44,170 nt of DNA, taken from Prosthecobacter sp. (GTDB taxonomy: Bacteria > Verrucomicrobiota > Verrucomicrobiia > Verrucomicrobiales > Verrucomicrobiaceae). Under the pieces are notes generated by a model, which saw only the letters and a program-made list of their open reading frames with translations, ran no database searches and was not told the origin of the DNA. The stretch is taken from NCBI RefSeq assembly GCF_020439865.1, contig NZ_JAGRPF010000034.1:1-44170 (forward strand), given 5' to 3'. Numbering within the stretch: the stretch's first letter is position 1; every line of letters starts with the position of its first letter. This document shows positions 34,008-42,573 of the stretch, one piece after another. The translations under genes and the position numbers were made by a program.

Positions 34008-35210
34008 ATGAAAACGTCCTCCGACTCCCTGCTTGATGCCGTTTCTGAGAGAGGTGCGCATGACGCCGCCGATCTGCTGGAGAAAGTCTCCGGCGAGGAC
34101 GCTGCAAAGGTGCTCCAGCAGCTCAATCCCATGGTGGCCCAACAAGTCATGGCTGAGATGGAAGAGGAGCCGAGGACAGCAGCGATGAACTTCGTCCCTC
34201 TGCACAAGGCCAGGCAATGGGCCAAAAATCGCGAGTATCCCGAGGACAGCGTGGGCTGGCTGATGGAGGCGCCAGTGGCCGTGTTCAAACCTGAAGCCAC
34301 GGCGCGGGACACCATCGAGGAGGTGCGCAAGCTGGCGAAGAAGGCCTTCATCACCTACGGCTACATCACGGACGACAAGGACCGGCTGCTGGGACTGCTG
34401 GTAATGCGCGATCTCATGCTCGCAGCGCCTGATGCGAAACTGGCCGACATCATGATTTCGGATCCTTTTACTTTGGATCCGGAGATGGAGCTGACCGATG
34501 CGATGAAGGTCGTCGTGAACAAGCATTACCCGGTCTATCCCATCTGTGACAAAGGCGGAGTGCTTCTGGGACTGGTGCGTGGGCAGACGTTGTTCGAGGC
34601 GCGTGCGATCGAAATCAGCGCGCAGGTCGGATCGATGGTCGGGGTGGAGCGCGAGGAACGTCTCTCGACACCGTTTCTGCGCAGCCTGCGGTTCCGCCAT
34701 CCCTGGCTGCAGATCAATCTGGTGACCTGCTTTGTGGCCGCTGCGGTGGTGGGAGTGTTTCAGGGAACGCTCGACCGCATGGTCCTGCTCGCGGTGTTTC
34801 TGCCGGTGCTCGCGGGCCAGTCCGGCAACACCGGCTGTCAGGCGCTCGCGGTCGCGTTGCGAGGAATGACGCTCGGCGATCTGAAGGCGGGGGAGGAGCG
34901 CAAGCTGGTGATCAAAGAAGGGCTGCTTGGTTTGTTCAACGGCATGCTGGTGGGCGTCTCCGCCGGTGTGGGCATGTGGGTCTATGCGCGTATGAACCAC
35001 AATCCCAGCGCCTTCGTGCTCGCCTGCGTGGTGTGGCTGGCAATGACGGCGAGCTGTGTCGTCAGCGGTCTGAGCGGAGCGCTGATTCCGCTGACGTTGC
35101 GGAAGTTTGGTGCGGATCCCGCCACGGCATCGAGCATCTTCCTCACCACGGCCACGGATGTCATCAGCATGGGGACGTTTCTCGGTCTCGCGACGCTGCT
35201 GGTGCCATGA
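34008..35210 (+). CDS. mgtE: MgtE-like magnesium transporter
   Basis: A 400-residue Mg2+ channel/transporter of the MgtE family. An N-terminal helical superhelix domain (about residues 10-85, with DAADLLEKVSGEDAAKVLQQL) is followed by two CBS domains (about 85-205, including VMRDLMLAAPDAKLADIMI and VYPICDKGGVLLGLVRG). The membrane domain of five helices has FLPVLAGQSGNTGCQALAVALRG, whose GNTGxQ pattern lines the pore in MgtE. It is slightly shorter than typical MgtE (about 450 aa), mainly in the N domain. Its stop overlaps the next start in an ATGA junction. Confidence 0.93.
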   Translation: MKTSSDSLLDAVSERGAHDAADLLEKVSGEDAAKVLQQLNPMVAQQVMAEMEEEPRTAAMNFVPLHKARQWAKNREYPEDSVGWLMEAPVAVFKPEATARDTIEEVRKLAKKAFITYGYITDDKDRLLGLLVMRDLMLAAPDAKLADIMISDPFTLDPEMELTDAMKVVVNKHYPVYPICDKGGVLLGLVRGQTLFEARAIEISAQVGSMVGVEREERLSTPFLRSLRFRHPWLQINLVTCFVAAAVVGVFQGTLDRMVLLAVFLPVLAGQSGNTGCQALAVALRGMTLGDLKAGEERKLVIKEGLLGLFNGMLVGVSAGVGMWVYARMNHNPSAFVLACVVWLAMTASCVVSGLSGALIPLTLRKFGADPATASSIFLTTATDVISMGTFLGLATLLVP

Positions 35211-36136
35211 TCCTAATGGAGAGAGGGGAGTGGCACGCACGCATGCGGGCACATGAAGCACGTGTGGTCGCGCATGCGGACGCCTTTGTGGACCGACGCA
35301 GCCGCGGGGCGAAGCATCCGGTGCATGATTTTCTCTTTACGTATTACAGCTTCGCGCCGGCCAAGTTGAAACAATGGGTGCCGCCGCTCGGTGCGAGCAT
35401 GGAAGTCGTTGACGACGATTTGGAAAACTTCCCCTGGCTGCGAAGCGATCGCTTCATTCGTGAAGGAAACCGGCTTCGCATTGATGAGCGCCGCTTCACG
35501 CAACGTGAGCGCGAATTCGCCGCGTGGGTGGCGATGCTTTGCCGGCGCATTCTCGGCAGGGCAGGGAGGTTCACCTGCTTTGGTCTGCATGAGTGGGCGA
35601 TGGTGTACCGACAGTCGGCGCAGCAGGTGCGGCATCAGGGATACGAACTGCGTCTGCCACCCAGCGAACTTGCCGCCTTTGTCGAATCGCTTCCCGTTTG
35701 CTGCTCGCATTACGATGCGTTCCGATTCTTCACGCCCGAGGCGCGTCCGCTGAACTCACTCCAGCCCACGCTCGACATGCGACCCGATCTCGAGCAGTCA
35801 GCCTGTCTGCATGCCAACATGGATCTCTACAAGTGGTCCTCCAAACTTTGGCCCTGGACGGGAGCTGATCTCATCGGGGAATGTTTTGAACTGGCTCTTG
35901 CCGGACGTGATCTCGACATGCGTGCAAGTCCCTATGACCTGGGCGTCATGGGCTATAAGCCGGTGAAGATCGAAACAGCGCAAGGGCGCGCTCAGTATGA
36001 GCAGGAGCAGCGTGAACTGGCGGCCAGGTCGGCGGTATTGCGCCAGAAACTGCTGGTGTGCTGCGAGTCACTTGCGCTCGTCGATCATCCGTCGTCCGAC
36101 CTCCTCGCACAGGCCGATGAACGTGCGCTCCGGTAG
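35207..36136 (+). CDS. Conserved protein of unknown function (often database-labelled 3-methyladenine DNA glycosylase)
   Basis: A soluble 309-residue protein whose ATG overlaps the MgtE stop. Conserved-looking blocks are RSRGAKHPVHDFLFTYYSFAPAKL, FTCFGLHEWAMVYR, HQGYELRLPP, CCSHYDAFRFFTPEARPLN and MDLYKWSSKLWPWTGADLIGECFELA. I remember relatives in Actinobacteria that carry the label 3-methyladenine DNA glycosylase, but I see no helix-hairpin-helix glycosylase signature, so the label should not be trusted. The many His, Trp, Tyr and Glu residues suggest an enzyme. Its 3' end overlaps the convergent LysR gene by 69 bases. Confidence 0.78.
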   Translation: MILMERGEWHARMRAHEARVVAHADAFVDRRSRGAKHPVHDFLFTYYSFAPAKLKQWVPPLGASMEVVDDDLENFPWLRSDRFIREGNRLRIDERRFTQREREFAAWVAMLCRRILGRAGRFTCFGLHEWAMVYRQSAQQVRHQGYELRLPPSELAAFVESLPVCCSHYDAFRFFTPEARPLNSLQPTLDMRPDLEQSACLHANMDLYKWSSKLWPWTGADLIGECFELALAGRDLDMRASPYDLGVMGYKPVKIETAQGRAQYEQEQRELAARSAVLRQKLLVCCESLALVDHPSSDLLAQADERALR

Positions 36137-36982
36137 ATTGAGCGGTCGGTCTTTGAGCGTGGAGACGGCCCAGTGGCGCTTGAGTTTGCCGCGTGGCATC
36201 GGCTGCGCGATCAACTGGCCGGCATCGATCTCGCTGCGTGCAATCCAGCGCGCCGCGATGGCGACGCCGATGCCGAGCTTGGCAAGTTCGATGGTGGCTT
36301 CAGAACTGCCCAGTTCGATGAAGTTGTTCAACCGGATGCCATACTTCATGAAGTATTCCTGGATGAGGATGAAGTTCATGCTGTTGCGGCTGGCGACGAT
36401 GAAGGTCTCTCCTGCGGTGTCCTTCAGCTTCGGTGCCTGCTGCGCCCATGCATGGAGTGGTGACACGAGAAACTCCAGCGCATCATCGAAGATGGGATGA
36501 CAGACGAGGCGCGAAACGTCCTTCGGACGCAGGCTGACCGCGATGTCGATCTGGTTCTTTTGCAGGCGTTCGATGGTGTCGGGCGTCTCGCCCGTGACGA
36601 CCTGGATCTCGTATTGAGGAAACGATTCTTTGAATTCGCGGAACACCGTCGGCAGGATGAACTGAGCCGCCGCAGTGGTGCAGCCGATCCGCAGCTTGCC
36701 GCGCTGCGTCTGATCGAGCGTGCCGAGAACGCTGCGAGCGTGGCTCATGGATTGCAGGATTGCCTCGGCGTGCGGCAGCAGTTCTCGTCCGGCATGGGTG
36801 AGGTGCACGCTCTTGCCCTGGCGATGGAAAAGCTGGCAGCCGAGGTCAGTTTCGAGGGACTTGATGGCGTGGCTGATGGCGCTCTGCGTGAGATGCAGTT
36901 CGCGGCCCACCTGCGTGAAACTGCCGGTGCGTGCGAGGCAGACGAAGGCGCGAAGCTGGCGTGTGTCGATGGCGTGGTCCAT
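36068..36982 (-). CDS. LysR-family transcriptional regulator, probable regulator of the nitrate locus
   Basis: A 304-residue LTTR. The winged-helix DNA-binding domain occupies residues 4-62 (DTRQLRAFVCLARTGSFTQVGRELHLTQSAISHAIKSLETDLGCQLFHR). The effector domain follows, with GKLRIGCTTAAAQFILP, QVVTGETPDTIERLQKNQIDIAVS and a typical second subdomain. I chose the ATG at 36982; one at 36991 would add three residues. It is divergent from the nitrate-type transport operon, and a perfect T-N11-A palindrome overlaps its start. By analogy with Cbl/NtcB/CmpR-type regulators it probably controls that operon (inference). The effector is not determined. Confidence 0.9.
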   Translation of the reverse strand: MDHAIDTRQLRAFVCLARTGSFTQVGRELHLTQSAISHAIKSLETDLGCQLFHRQGKSVHLTHAGRELLPHAEAILQSMSHARSVLGTLDQTQRGKLRIGCTTAAAQFILPTVFREFKESFPQYEIQVVTGETPDTIERLQKNQIDIAVSLRPKDVSRLVCHPIFDDALEFLVSPLHAWAQQAPKLKDTAGETFIVASRNSMNFILIQEYFMKYGIRLNNFIELGSSEATIELAKLGIGVAIAARWIARSEIDAGQLIAQPMPRGKLKRHWAVSTLKDRPLNLPERTFIGLCEEVGRRMIDERK

Positions 36983-36995
36983 GAATACCATTCAT
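36981..36995. promoter_or_regulatory. Candidate LysR operator (T-N11-A palindrome)
   Basis: ATGAAT-ACC-ATTCAT is a perfect 6-3-6 dyad whose inner part fits the LysR consensus T-N11-A (T at 36982, A at 36994). It lies in the divergent interval and overlaps the regulator's start codon, as expected for autoregulation. A second, weaker dyad, CGCAT-N5-ATGCG (37016-37030), lies 20 bases further toward the transport genes. Confidence 0.5.
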
Positions 36996-37075
36996 ACACC
37001 AAGTGAAAAACATTGCGCATCATTTATGCGGGAGATTGGCACGATGGCACCGCGGCTGCTTATCCCGAGGCTGTC

Positions 37076-38185
37076 ATGCCAAAGCCAGCTTCCAGTTCCA
37101 AAGCAGTCCTCAGCGGAGTCATTCAGCCGGTCAGAATCGGGTTCATCGCCCTCACCGACTGCGCTCCGCTGCTGGTGGCCAGAGATCACGAGCTGTTCCG
37201 CAAACATGGCGTGCGAGTCGAGTTAAGTTGTGAGGTCGGATGGGCCACCATTCGGGAGAAGCTCCTTTATGGCCAGGTGGATGCCGCCCATGCCATCGCC
37301 GGCCTCGCGCTGGCCATGCGCATGGGAATCAGCACTCCGCCCTGCCGGGTGGTGGCTCCGTTCGTCTTCAATCTGCACGGCAACGCCATCACGCTGAGTC
37401 GTGATCTTTGGAACCGCGGCGTGCGTGATGCCGCCAGCCTGAAGAAGCTCATTCGCAGCAGTTCGAGCCGCCGTTTCACTTTTGGTGTTGTTTCACGCTG
37501 CTCATCTCACAACTTTCTGCTGCGCCGGTGGCTGGTGGCAGGCGGCATCGATGTCGATAAAGAAGTTCGCATCGTGGTGCTGCCCCCCACGCAGATGGCG
37601 TCGAACCTCACTGCAGGTTTGGTGGACGGCTGCTGTGTTGGCGAACCCTGGAGTTCGGCTGCCGTCGAACGCGGCATCGGCTGGATCGCCGCCACGAGCG
37701 AAGAACTTGCACCCGGACATCCGGAGAAGGTGCTGCTGACTACGGAGAGTTTTATCGAACGTCATGCTGACGAAGCGCTGGCGATTACTGCCGCGCTGAA
37801 GGAAGCCTGCGTGTTCTGCGATGTGAAAGAAAACCGCGCTGAAGTGGCTCGCATCCTTGTGAAGAGCGGCTACTTCAGCGTCAGCGAAGAGATCTTGAAG
37901 CGCTCCCTCGTTGGTCCGCTCGATCTCGGCACCGGCGCCAAAGCCGCCGTGGACGGCTTCCATGTCTTCCATCGTCGCGATGCCAATGAACCCACCAGCG
38001 AACGCGGTCGCTGGCTGCTCGAAGAGTTCATCGCCCACGGTCTGCTCCAGCCATCGCAACGCGCCGAAGGCGCGGATGCGCTGCGCGAATGCTGGAGCTC
38101 CAGCATCCTCACCTTTCCCAAAGCCCAAGCTGCCGCCCCCAAAACTACGAAATCCAAGAACCGCTCCAAACTCATCCTCGCATGA
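37076..38185 (+). CDS. NrtA/CmpA-like binding protein without signal peptide (NasS/NrtC-C-domain-like)
   Basis: A 369-residue periplasmic-binding-protein fold of the NrtA/CmpA/NasS family. [15 protein letters not shown] (from residue 27) and [19 protein letters not shown] are followed by the ligand-region motifs [13 protein letters not shown] and CVGEPW, then a PEK motif. Unlike the next gene it has no signal peptide: the N-terminus is polar and the tail is basic ([14 protein letters not shown]). It also lacks the long loops of exported NrtA. It should therefore be cytoplasmic, like NasS, or like the solute-binding domain fused to cyanobacterial NrtC. A GAGG five bases before the ATG at 37076 is one of few possible ribosome sites here. 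Its stop overlaps the next start (ATGA). Confidence 0.85.
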   Translation: MPKPASSSKAVLSGVIQPVRIGFIALTDCAPLLVARDHELFRKHGVRVELSCEVGWATIREKLLYGQVDAAHAIAGLALAMRMGISTPPCRVVAPFVFNLHGNAITLSRDLWNRGVRDAASLKKLIRSSSSRRFTFGVVSRCSSHNFLLRRWLVAGGIDVDKEVRIVVLPPTQMASNLTAGLVDGCCVGEPWSSAAVERGIGWIAATSEELAPGHPEKVLLTTESFIERHADEALAITAALKEACVFCDVKENRAEVARILVKSGYFSVSEEILKRSLVGPLDLGTGAKAAVDGFHVFHRRDANEPTSERGRWLLEEFIAHGLLQPSQRAEGADALRECWSSSILTFPKAQAAAPKTTKSKNRSKLILA

Positions 38186-39561
38186 AACTCAAACGTACTC
38201 CCTCCACCCTGACTCGCCGGCTCCTGCTGACGTTGTCGGCATTGCTCGTCGCGCCCGCATTCGTTCGCGCCGCCGGCACCACCGAACTGCTCGATGTTGA
38301 GAAAGACCAGCTCAAGATCGGCTTCATCAAGCTGACGGACTGCGCCCCGCTCGTCATCGCCAAGGAGAAAGGCTTCTTTGAAGAGGAGGGCCTCATCGTC
38401 GAAGTCGAAGCCCAGGCCAACTGGAAGGTGCTGCTCGACCGCGTCATCTCCGGCGAGCTCGACGGTGCTCACATGCTCGCCGGTCAGCCGATCGGCGCGA
38501 CCGTTGGTTTCGGTTCGAAGGCCGAGGTCATCACGCCCATCAGCCTCGACTACAACGGCAACGGCATCACAGTGTCGAACGCCATCTGGGAGCAGATGAA
38601 GCCCGCGATCCCGAAGGACGCCGACGGCAAACCGGTGCATCCGATCAAGGCGGACAGTTTCAAGCCCATCGTGATGGCCGCCAAAGCCACGGGCAAACCA
38701 CTGCAGTTCGGCATGGTGTTTCCGGTCTCCACTCACAACTACGAACTGCGTTACTGGCTCGCGGCCGGTGGCATCAATCCCGGCTTCTATTTCGATCCGA
38801 AGACCGGTGAAGAAAACATCCCCGGAGTGCTCAACGGTGACCTCGTCCTTTCCGTGACTCCACCGCCACAAATGCCCTCTACGCTCGAAGCTGGCACCAT
38901 CGTCGGTTACTGCGTGGGTGAACCGTGGAACCAGCAGGCGGTTTTCAAGAAGATCGGGGTGCCGGTCATCACCGATCACGAAATCTGGGCCTACAATCCT
39001 GAGAAGGTCTTCGGCATCACCAAGGCTTTCGCAGAAAAGAATCCGAACACCACGCTGGCACTGACGAAGGCAATCATCCGCGCCTGCGCCTGGCTAGATG
39101 CCAGCCCGGAAAATCGCAAGGAGGCGGTGAAGATCCTCAGCGCACCGAACTATGTGGGGGCTGATGAAGCGGTGATCGCCAACAGCATGACCGGCACCTT
39201 TGAGTACGAGCCCGGCGACAAGCGCCCGATGCCGGACTTCAATGTCTTCTTCAAACACAACGCCTCCTATCCGTGGGCGAGCGACTGCATCTGGTATCTC
39301 ACGCAGATGGTGCGCTGGGGTCAGGTGAAGGAACAAAAGCCCGACGCGTGGTACTTCGAAACGGCGAAGTCGGTCTATCGTTCCGATCTCTACGAGAAGG
39401 CCGCGAAGCTGCTCATCAAGGAAGGCTTCTTCACCGAGGCGGACTTCCCGCTCGGAAGCAACGGCTTCCGTGAGCCCACCTCCGAGTTCATCGACGGCAA
39501 GACCTATGACGGTCGCAAGCCGAACGACTACCTCAAGGCCCTCGAGATTGGCCTCAAGTAA
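38182..39561 (+). CDS. nrtA: Nitrate/bicarbonate-type ABC transporter substrate-binding protein
   Basis: Exported binding protein, 459 aa, of the NrtA/CmpA family, probably for nitrate or nitrite. The signal region reads [21 protein letters not shown], with a twin arginine in a Tat-like setting, and cleavage is likely near residue 31. The mature part begins with [21 protein letters not shown], then [18 protein letters not shown] and [51 protein letters not shown] and [11 protein letters not shown] follow, which are family ligand-site segments. Nitrate against bicarbonate (CmpA) cannot be settled by eye. The flavoprotein at the end of the locus favours nitrogen assimilation. Confidence 0.9.
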   Translation: MKLKRTPSTLTRRLLLTLSALLVAPAFVRAAGTTELLDVEKDQLKIGFIKLTDCAPLVIAKEKGFFEEEGLIVEVEAQANWKVLLDRVISGELDGAHMLAGQPIGATVGFGSKAEVITPISLDYNGNGITVSNAIWEQMKPAIPKDADGKPVHPIKADSFKPIVMAAKATGKPLQFGMVFPVSTHNYELRYWLAAGGINPGFYFDPKTGEENIPGVLNGDLVLSVTPPPQMPSTLEAGTIVGYCVGEPWNQQAVFKKIGVPVITDHEIWAYNPEKVFGITKAFAEKNPNTTLALTKAIIRACAWLDASPENRKEAVKILSAPNYVGADEAVIANSMTGTFEYEPGDKRPMPDFNVFFKHNASYPWASDCIWYLTQMVRWGQVKEQKPDAWYFETAKSVYRSDLYEKAAKLLIKEGFFTEADFPLGSNGFREPTSEFIDGKTYDGRKPNDYLKALEIGLK

Positions 39562-39593
39562 ATCTCAACACGTCCCTGACAGCCGCCGCCATC

Positions 39594-40736
39594 ATGAACG
39601 CCACCACAGCTGACACCTCCACGACCACCGCCGCCGCGATGACTCCACCGAAACGAGAACCCCTCCGCAGGCTCGCCTTTGCGTCCCTGCTGGAGAAACT
39701 CGGTCTCGGCTACTTCAGCCCCTTCGTTCGCATCATGGCCCGCCATGATGTGAAGGAACAGTGGCAGCAGATTGTCACGAACACCGTGCTTCCAGGCGTC
39801 GTGATCGCGCTGTTCATGGGATTCTGGATGCTCTGTTCGCACGTCGTTCACACCGGAAGTCAGCGCATTCCCACTCCGGCGGAGACATGGAATGCCTGGC
39901 AGGGCATGCGCGAGTTTGCCCGCAATGAAGCGGTCAAGAAGCAGGAGTTCCTCACCAGCATGTCGAACATCGCCGCCAAGTGGGATACGAAGGCGGAAGA
40001 GGCGAAGGCTGCTGGCAAGGCGGATTCCGCAGCCCAATACAGCAGCAAGGCGGCAAGCTATCGCAGCAAATACTATGCGGGGCCTCCCACCTTCGGCACG
40101 CAGATCATGACCAGTCTGGTCACGGTGGCCATCGGCATCGGCGTGGCGACGCTCATTGCCGTTCCGCTTGGCTTTCTCTGCGGATTGAGTTCGCGCTTTA
40201 ATCTGGCGATGAATCCTCTCATCCAGATTTTCAAGCCGGTGTCTCCACTGGCGTGGCTGCCGATCGTCTTCGTGTTCGTCACCGCCCTCTACAATCCCGC
40301 GGGTGATGCAGGCGTATCCCGAGCGCTGCTCATTTCCGCCGGCACAGTCACCCTGTGTTCGCTTTGGCCCACGCTGATTAATACGGCAGTCGGTGTTGCA
40401 GGTGTGGACAAGGATTACCTCAACGTGGCGAAGGTTCTCAAGCTGAACGCCTTTCAGCGCATCTGGAAGATCATCCTGCCCGCCGCGCTGCCGCTCATCT
40501 TCACCGGCATGCGGCTTTCCATCGGCGTGGGCTGGATGGTGCTCATCGCGGCGGACATGCTCGCGCAGAATCCGGGCCTCGGGAAGTTCGTTTGGGACAC
40601 CTTCCAGAACGGTTCCACCGAGAGCATGGCGCAGATCATCGTCGCCGTGTTCACCATCGGCTTCATCGGTTTCGTCCTCGATCGCATCATGCTGGCCCTT
40701 CAGCGCCTCGTCACTTTTGGCGGCCAGACCCTCTAA
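39594..40736 (+). CDS. nrtB: Nitrate-type ABC transporter permease with a helical insertion
   Basis: A 380-residue permease of the NrtB/TauC/SsuC class. After a Thr/Ala-rich N-terminus and the first helix (about residues 65-82) there is an extra hydrophilic, Ala/Lys/Glu-rich stretch at about 96-162 that looks like a coiled coil. The standard permease domain follows, with MNPLIQIFKPVSPLAWLPIVFVFV and the coupling EAA-like loop VDKDYLNVAKVLKLNAFQRIWKIILPAALPLIFTGMRLSIGVGWMVLIAADML. The last helix is around IVAVFTIGFIGFVLDRI. It follows nrtA by 32 bases and precedes the ATPase gene by 12. Confidence 0.92.
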   Translation: MNATTADTSTTTAAAMTPPKREPLRRLAFASLLEKLGLGYFSPFVRIMARHDVKEQWQQIVTNTVLPGVVIALFMGFWMLCSHVVHTGSQRIPTPAETWNAWQGMREFARNEAVKKQEFLTSMSNIAAKWDTKAEEAKAAGKADSAAQYSSKAASYRSKYYAGPPTFGTQIMTSLVTVAIGIGVATLIAVPLGFLCGLSSRFNLAMNPLIQIFKPVSPLAWLPIVFVFVTALYNPAGDAGVSRALLISAGTVTLCSLWPTLINTAVGVAGVDKDYLNVAKVLKLNAFQRIWKIILPAALPLIFTGMRLSIGVGWMVLIAADMLAQNPGLGKFVWDTFQNGSTESMAQIIVAVFTIGFIGFVLDRIMLALQRLVTFGGQTL

Positions 40737-40748
40737 CCGAACTGCGTC

Positions 40749-42539
40749 ATGTCCTTGATCGAACTCAACAACGTTTCAGTCGGCTTCGGAGCGGCGAACC
40801 ATCGCACCGAAGTGCTGCGTGACATCAATCTGACGCTGAACGAGGGCGAACTCGTGGCCGTCGTCGGCTACTCCGGCAGCGGCAAGTCCACGCTGGTCAA
40901 TTTGATCGCCGGGCTGGTCAATCCTGACAAAGGTGAGGCGTTGTTCGACGGCAAACCGATTACGGGTCCCGGACCCGAGCGTGGTCTCGTCTTTCAGACC
41001 TACGCGCTGCTGCCCTGGCTCAGCGTGAAGGGCAATGTGGCGCTCGCGGTGAACCAGGTCTGTCAGGACGAGTCGTTGCCTGAACGCAACGCGCGCATCG
41101 CTGATGCCGTGGATCAGGTCAAGCTGACCCCAGCACTGGGCAAGCTGCCGAGCGAACTCTCAGGCGGCATGCGCCAGCGCGTTTCGGTGGCACGTGCGCT
41201 TTCCTTTGCGCCACGCGTTCTGTTGCTCGACGAGCCGCTCAGCGCTCTCGATGCACTCACACGTTCGGAACTGCAGGATCAGATCCTCGAACTCAAGCAG
41301 CGCACCGGTCAGACGATTCTGCTGATCACCAACGATGTCGATGAAGCCCTCTACATGGCGGATCGCGTCATTCCGCTGACGATGGGGCCTGCGGCCACGT
41401 TTGGTCCCGCCGAAGAGGTGAAACTTCGCCGTCCGCGCGATCGCGCCACACTGCTGGCCGAGCCGGAGATTCTCGCATCGAGAAAGCGCCTGCTGGATTT
41501 CCTTGTCGCACAGCGTGAAGACAATGCTGACAATCTCACCGTCCGTGAACTGCCGGACGCGGATCCGATCGATCTTCGTTCTGCCAGGCCGACCTTCGCC
41601 TTTCGCTGGGTTCGTGAACGCGAAGCAGCGCAAACCGGCGTTCCAGCCGTGCCGAAGCACAAGGAAAGCCACAAGCCTGCAGAAGGCTTCGTCACCATTT
41701 CGAAACTCGGCAAGACCTACCCGACTCCTCGTGGCGCCGCGGTGATCGTGCGTGACTTTGACCTGCACATCAAACGTGGCGAGCTTGTCTCGATCATCGG
41801 TCACAGCGGATGCGGCAAAAGCACCGTGCTCAGCATGGTGGCCGGATTGTCCAGTATCACCGAAGGTGGTGTGATCATTGATGGCCGAGAAATTGACGGC
41901 GCGGGGCCTGATCGCGGCATGGTCTTCCAGAGCCCCAATCTGCTGCCATGGATGAGCGCGCTGGAGAACGTCATGGTCGGCGTGCGCCAGGTGTTTTATC
42001 ACCTCAACAAAAAGGAGCAGCTCGACATCGCCGCCCATTATCTCGAAACCCTCGGGCTCGCGGGCAGTTTTGAGAAGCGTCCCGGCGCCCTGTCTCAAGG
42101 CATGCGCCAGCGCGTCGGTCTTGCCCGCGCCTTTGCCCTGCAGCCGAAGGTGCTGCTTCTCGACGAGCCCTTTGGCATGCTCGACAAGCTCACCAAGCTC
42201 GAGCTTCAGGATGTGCTGCTCAATCTGCGCGAACGCACCGGCACTACGGCCATCATGGTCACTCATGATGTGGATGAGGCCATCTACCTCTCTGATCAAG
42301 TTGTGCTGATGAGTGATGGTCCTGCCGCCACCGCCGGTGAGATCCTGCACATCGACTTTCCACGTCCGCGCGATCGCAAGGTGCTCATCGAAACGCCCGA
42401 GTGGCACCACTACCGCGAGCACCTTCTCTCTTTCCTCGAAGAACGCGCCCATCAGCGTGGCATGACCACGCACCATCGCCGTGCCGACGGCACGCTGCTG
42501 CGCCGCACCGCCTCCCTTTCCCTGCAAGCCGCCGCTTAG
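40749..42539 (+). CDS. nrtCD: Tandem ATP-binding protein of the nitrate-type ABC transporter (NrtC/NrtD-like fusion)
   Basis: One 596-residue polypeptide with two complete ABC ATPase domains, joined by a linker of about 45 residues (about 265-310). Domain 1 has Walker A GYSGSGKST (40-48), Q-loop FQTYALLPWLSV, signature LSGGMRQR (from 137) and Walker B LLLDEPLSALD, but asparagine (N195, in LLITNDVDEA) in place of the switch histidine. Domain 2 has Walker A GHSGCGKST (351-359), FQSPNLLPWMSA, signature LSQGMRQR, Walker B and the normal H506 in MVTHDVDEA. Cyanobacterial systems use separate NrtC and NrtD chains, with an NrtA-like domain on NrtC. That domain is absent here but is supplied as a separate gene at 37076. 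Confidence 0.92.
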   Translation: MSLIELNNVSVGFGAANHRTEVLRDINLTLNEGELVAVVGYSGSGKSTLVNLIAGLVNPDKGEALFDGKPITGPGPERGLVFQTYALLPWLSVKGNVALAVNQVCQDESLPERNARIADAVDQVKLTPALGKLPSELSGGMRQRVSVARALSFAPRVLLLDEPLSALDALTRSELQDQILELKQRTGQTILLITNDVDEALYMADRVIPLTMGPAATFGPAEEVKLRRPRDRATLLAEPEILASRKRLLDFLVAQREDNADNLTVRELPDADPIDLRSARPTFAFRWVREREAAQTGVPAVPKHKESHKPAEGFVTISKLGKTYPTPRGAAVIVRDFDLHIKRGELVSIIGHSGCGKSTVLSMVAGLSSITEGGVIIDGREIDGAGPDRGMVFQSPNLLPWMSALENVMVGVRQVFYHLNKKEQLDIAAHYLETLGLAGSFEKRPGALSQGMRQRVGLARAFALQPKVLLLDEPFGMLDKLTKLELQDVLLNLRERTGTTAIMVTHDVDEAIYLSDQVVLMSDGPAATAGEILHIDFPRPRDRKVLIETPEWHHYREHLLSFLEERAHQRGMTTHHRRADGTLLRRTASLSLQAAA

Positions 42540-42573
42540 CCGATCTAACAACACACACTACCCCAATACCCCG

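Noticed and set aside
34002..35261. A 419-codon minus-strand frame opposite mgtE
   Set aside because: MgtE with CBS domains and pore motif is unmistakable on +; the antisense product is His/Arg/Gln-rich shadow sequence.
41160..42554. A 464-codon open frame on - opposite the tandem ATPase gene
   Set aside because: The + strand frame has all ABC motifs twice. The antisense product shows only biased composition.
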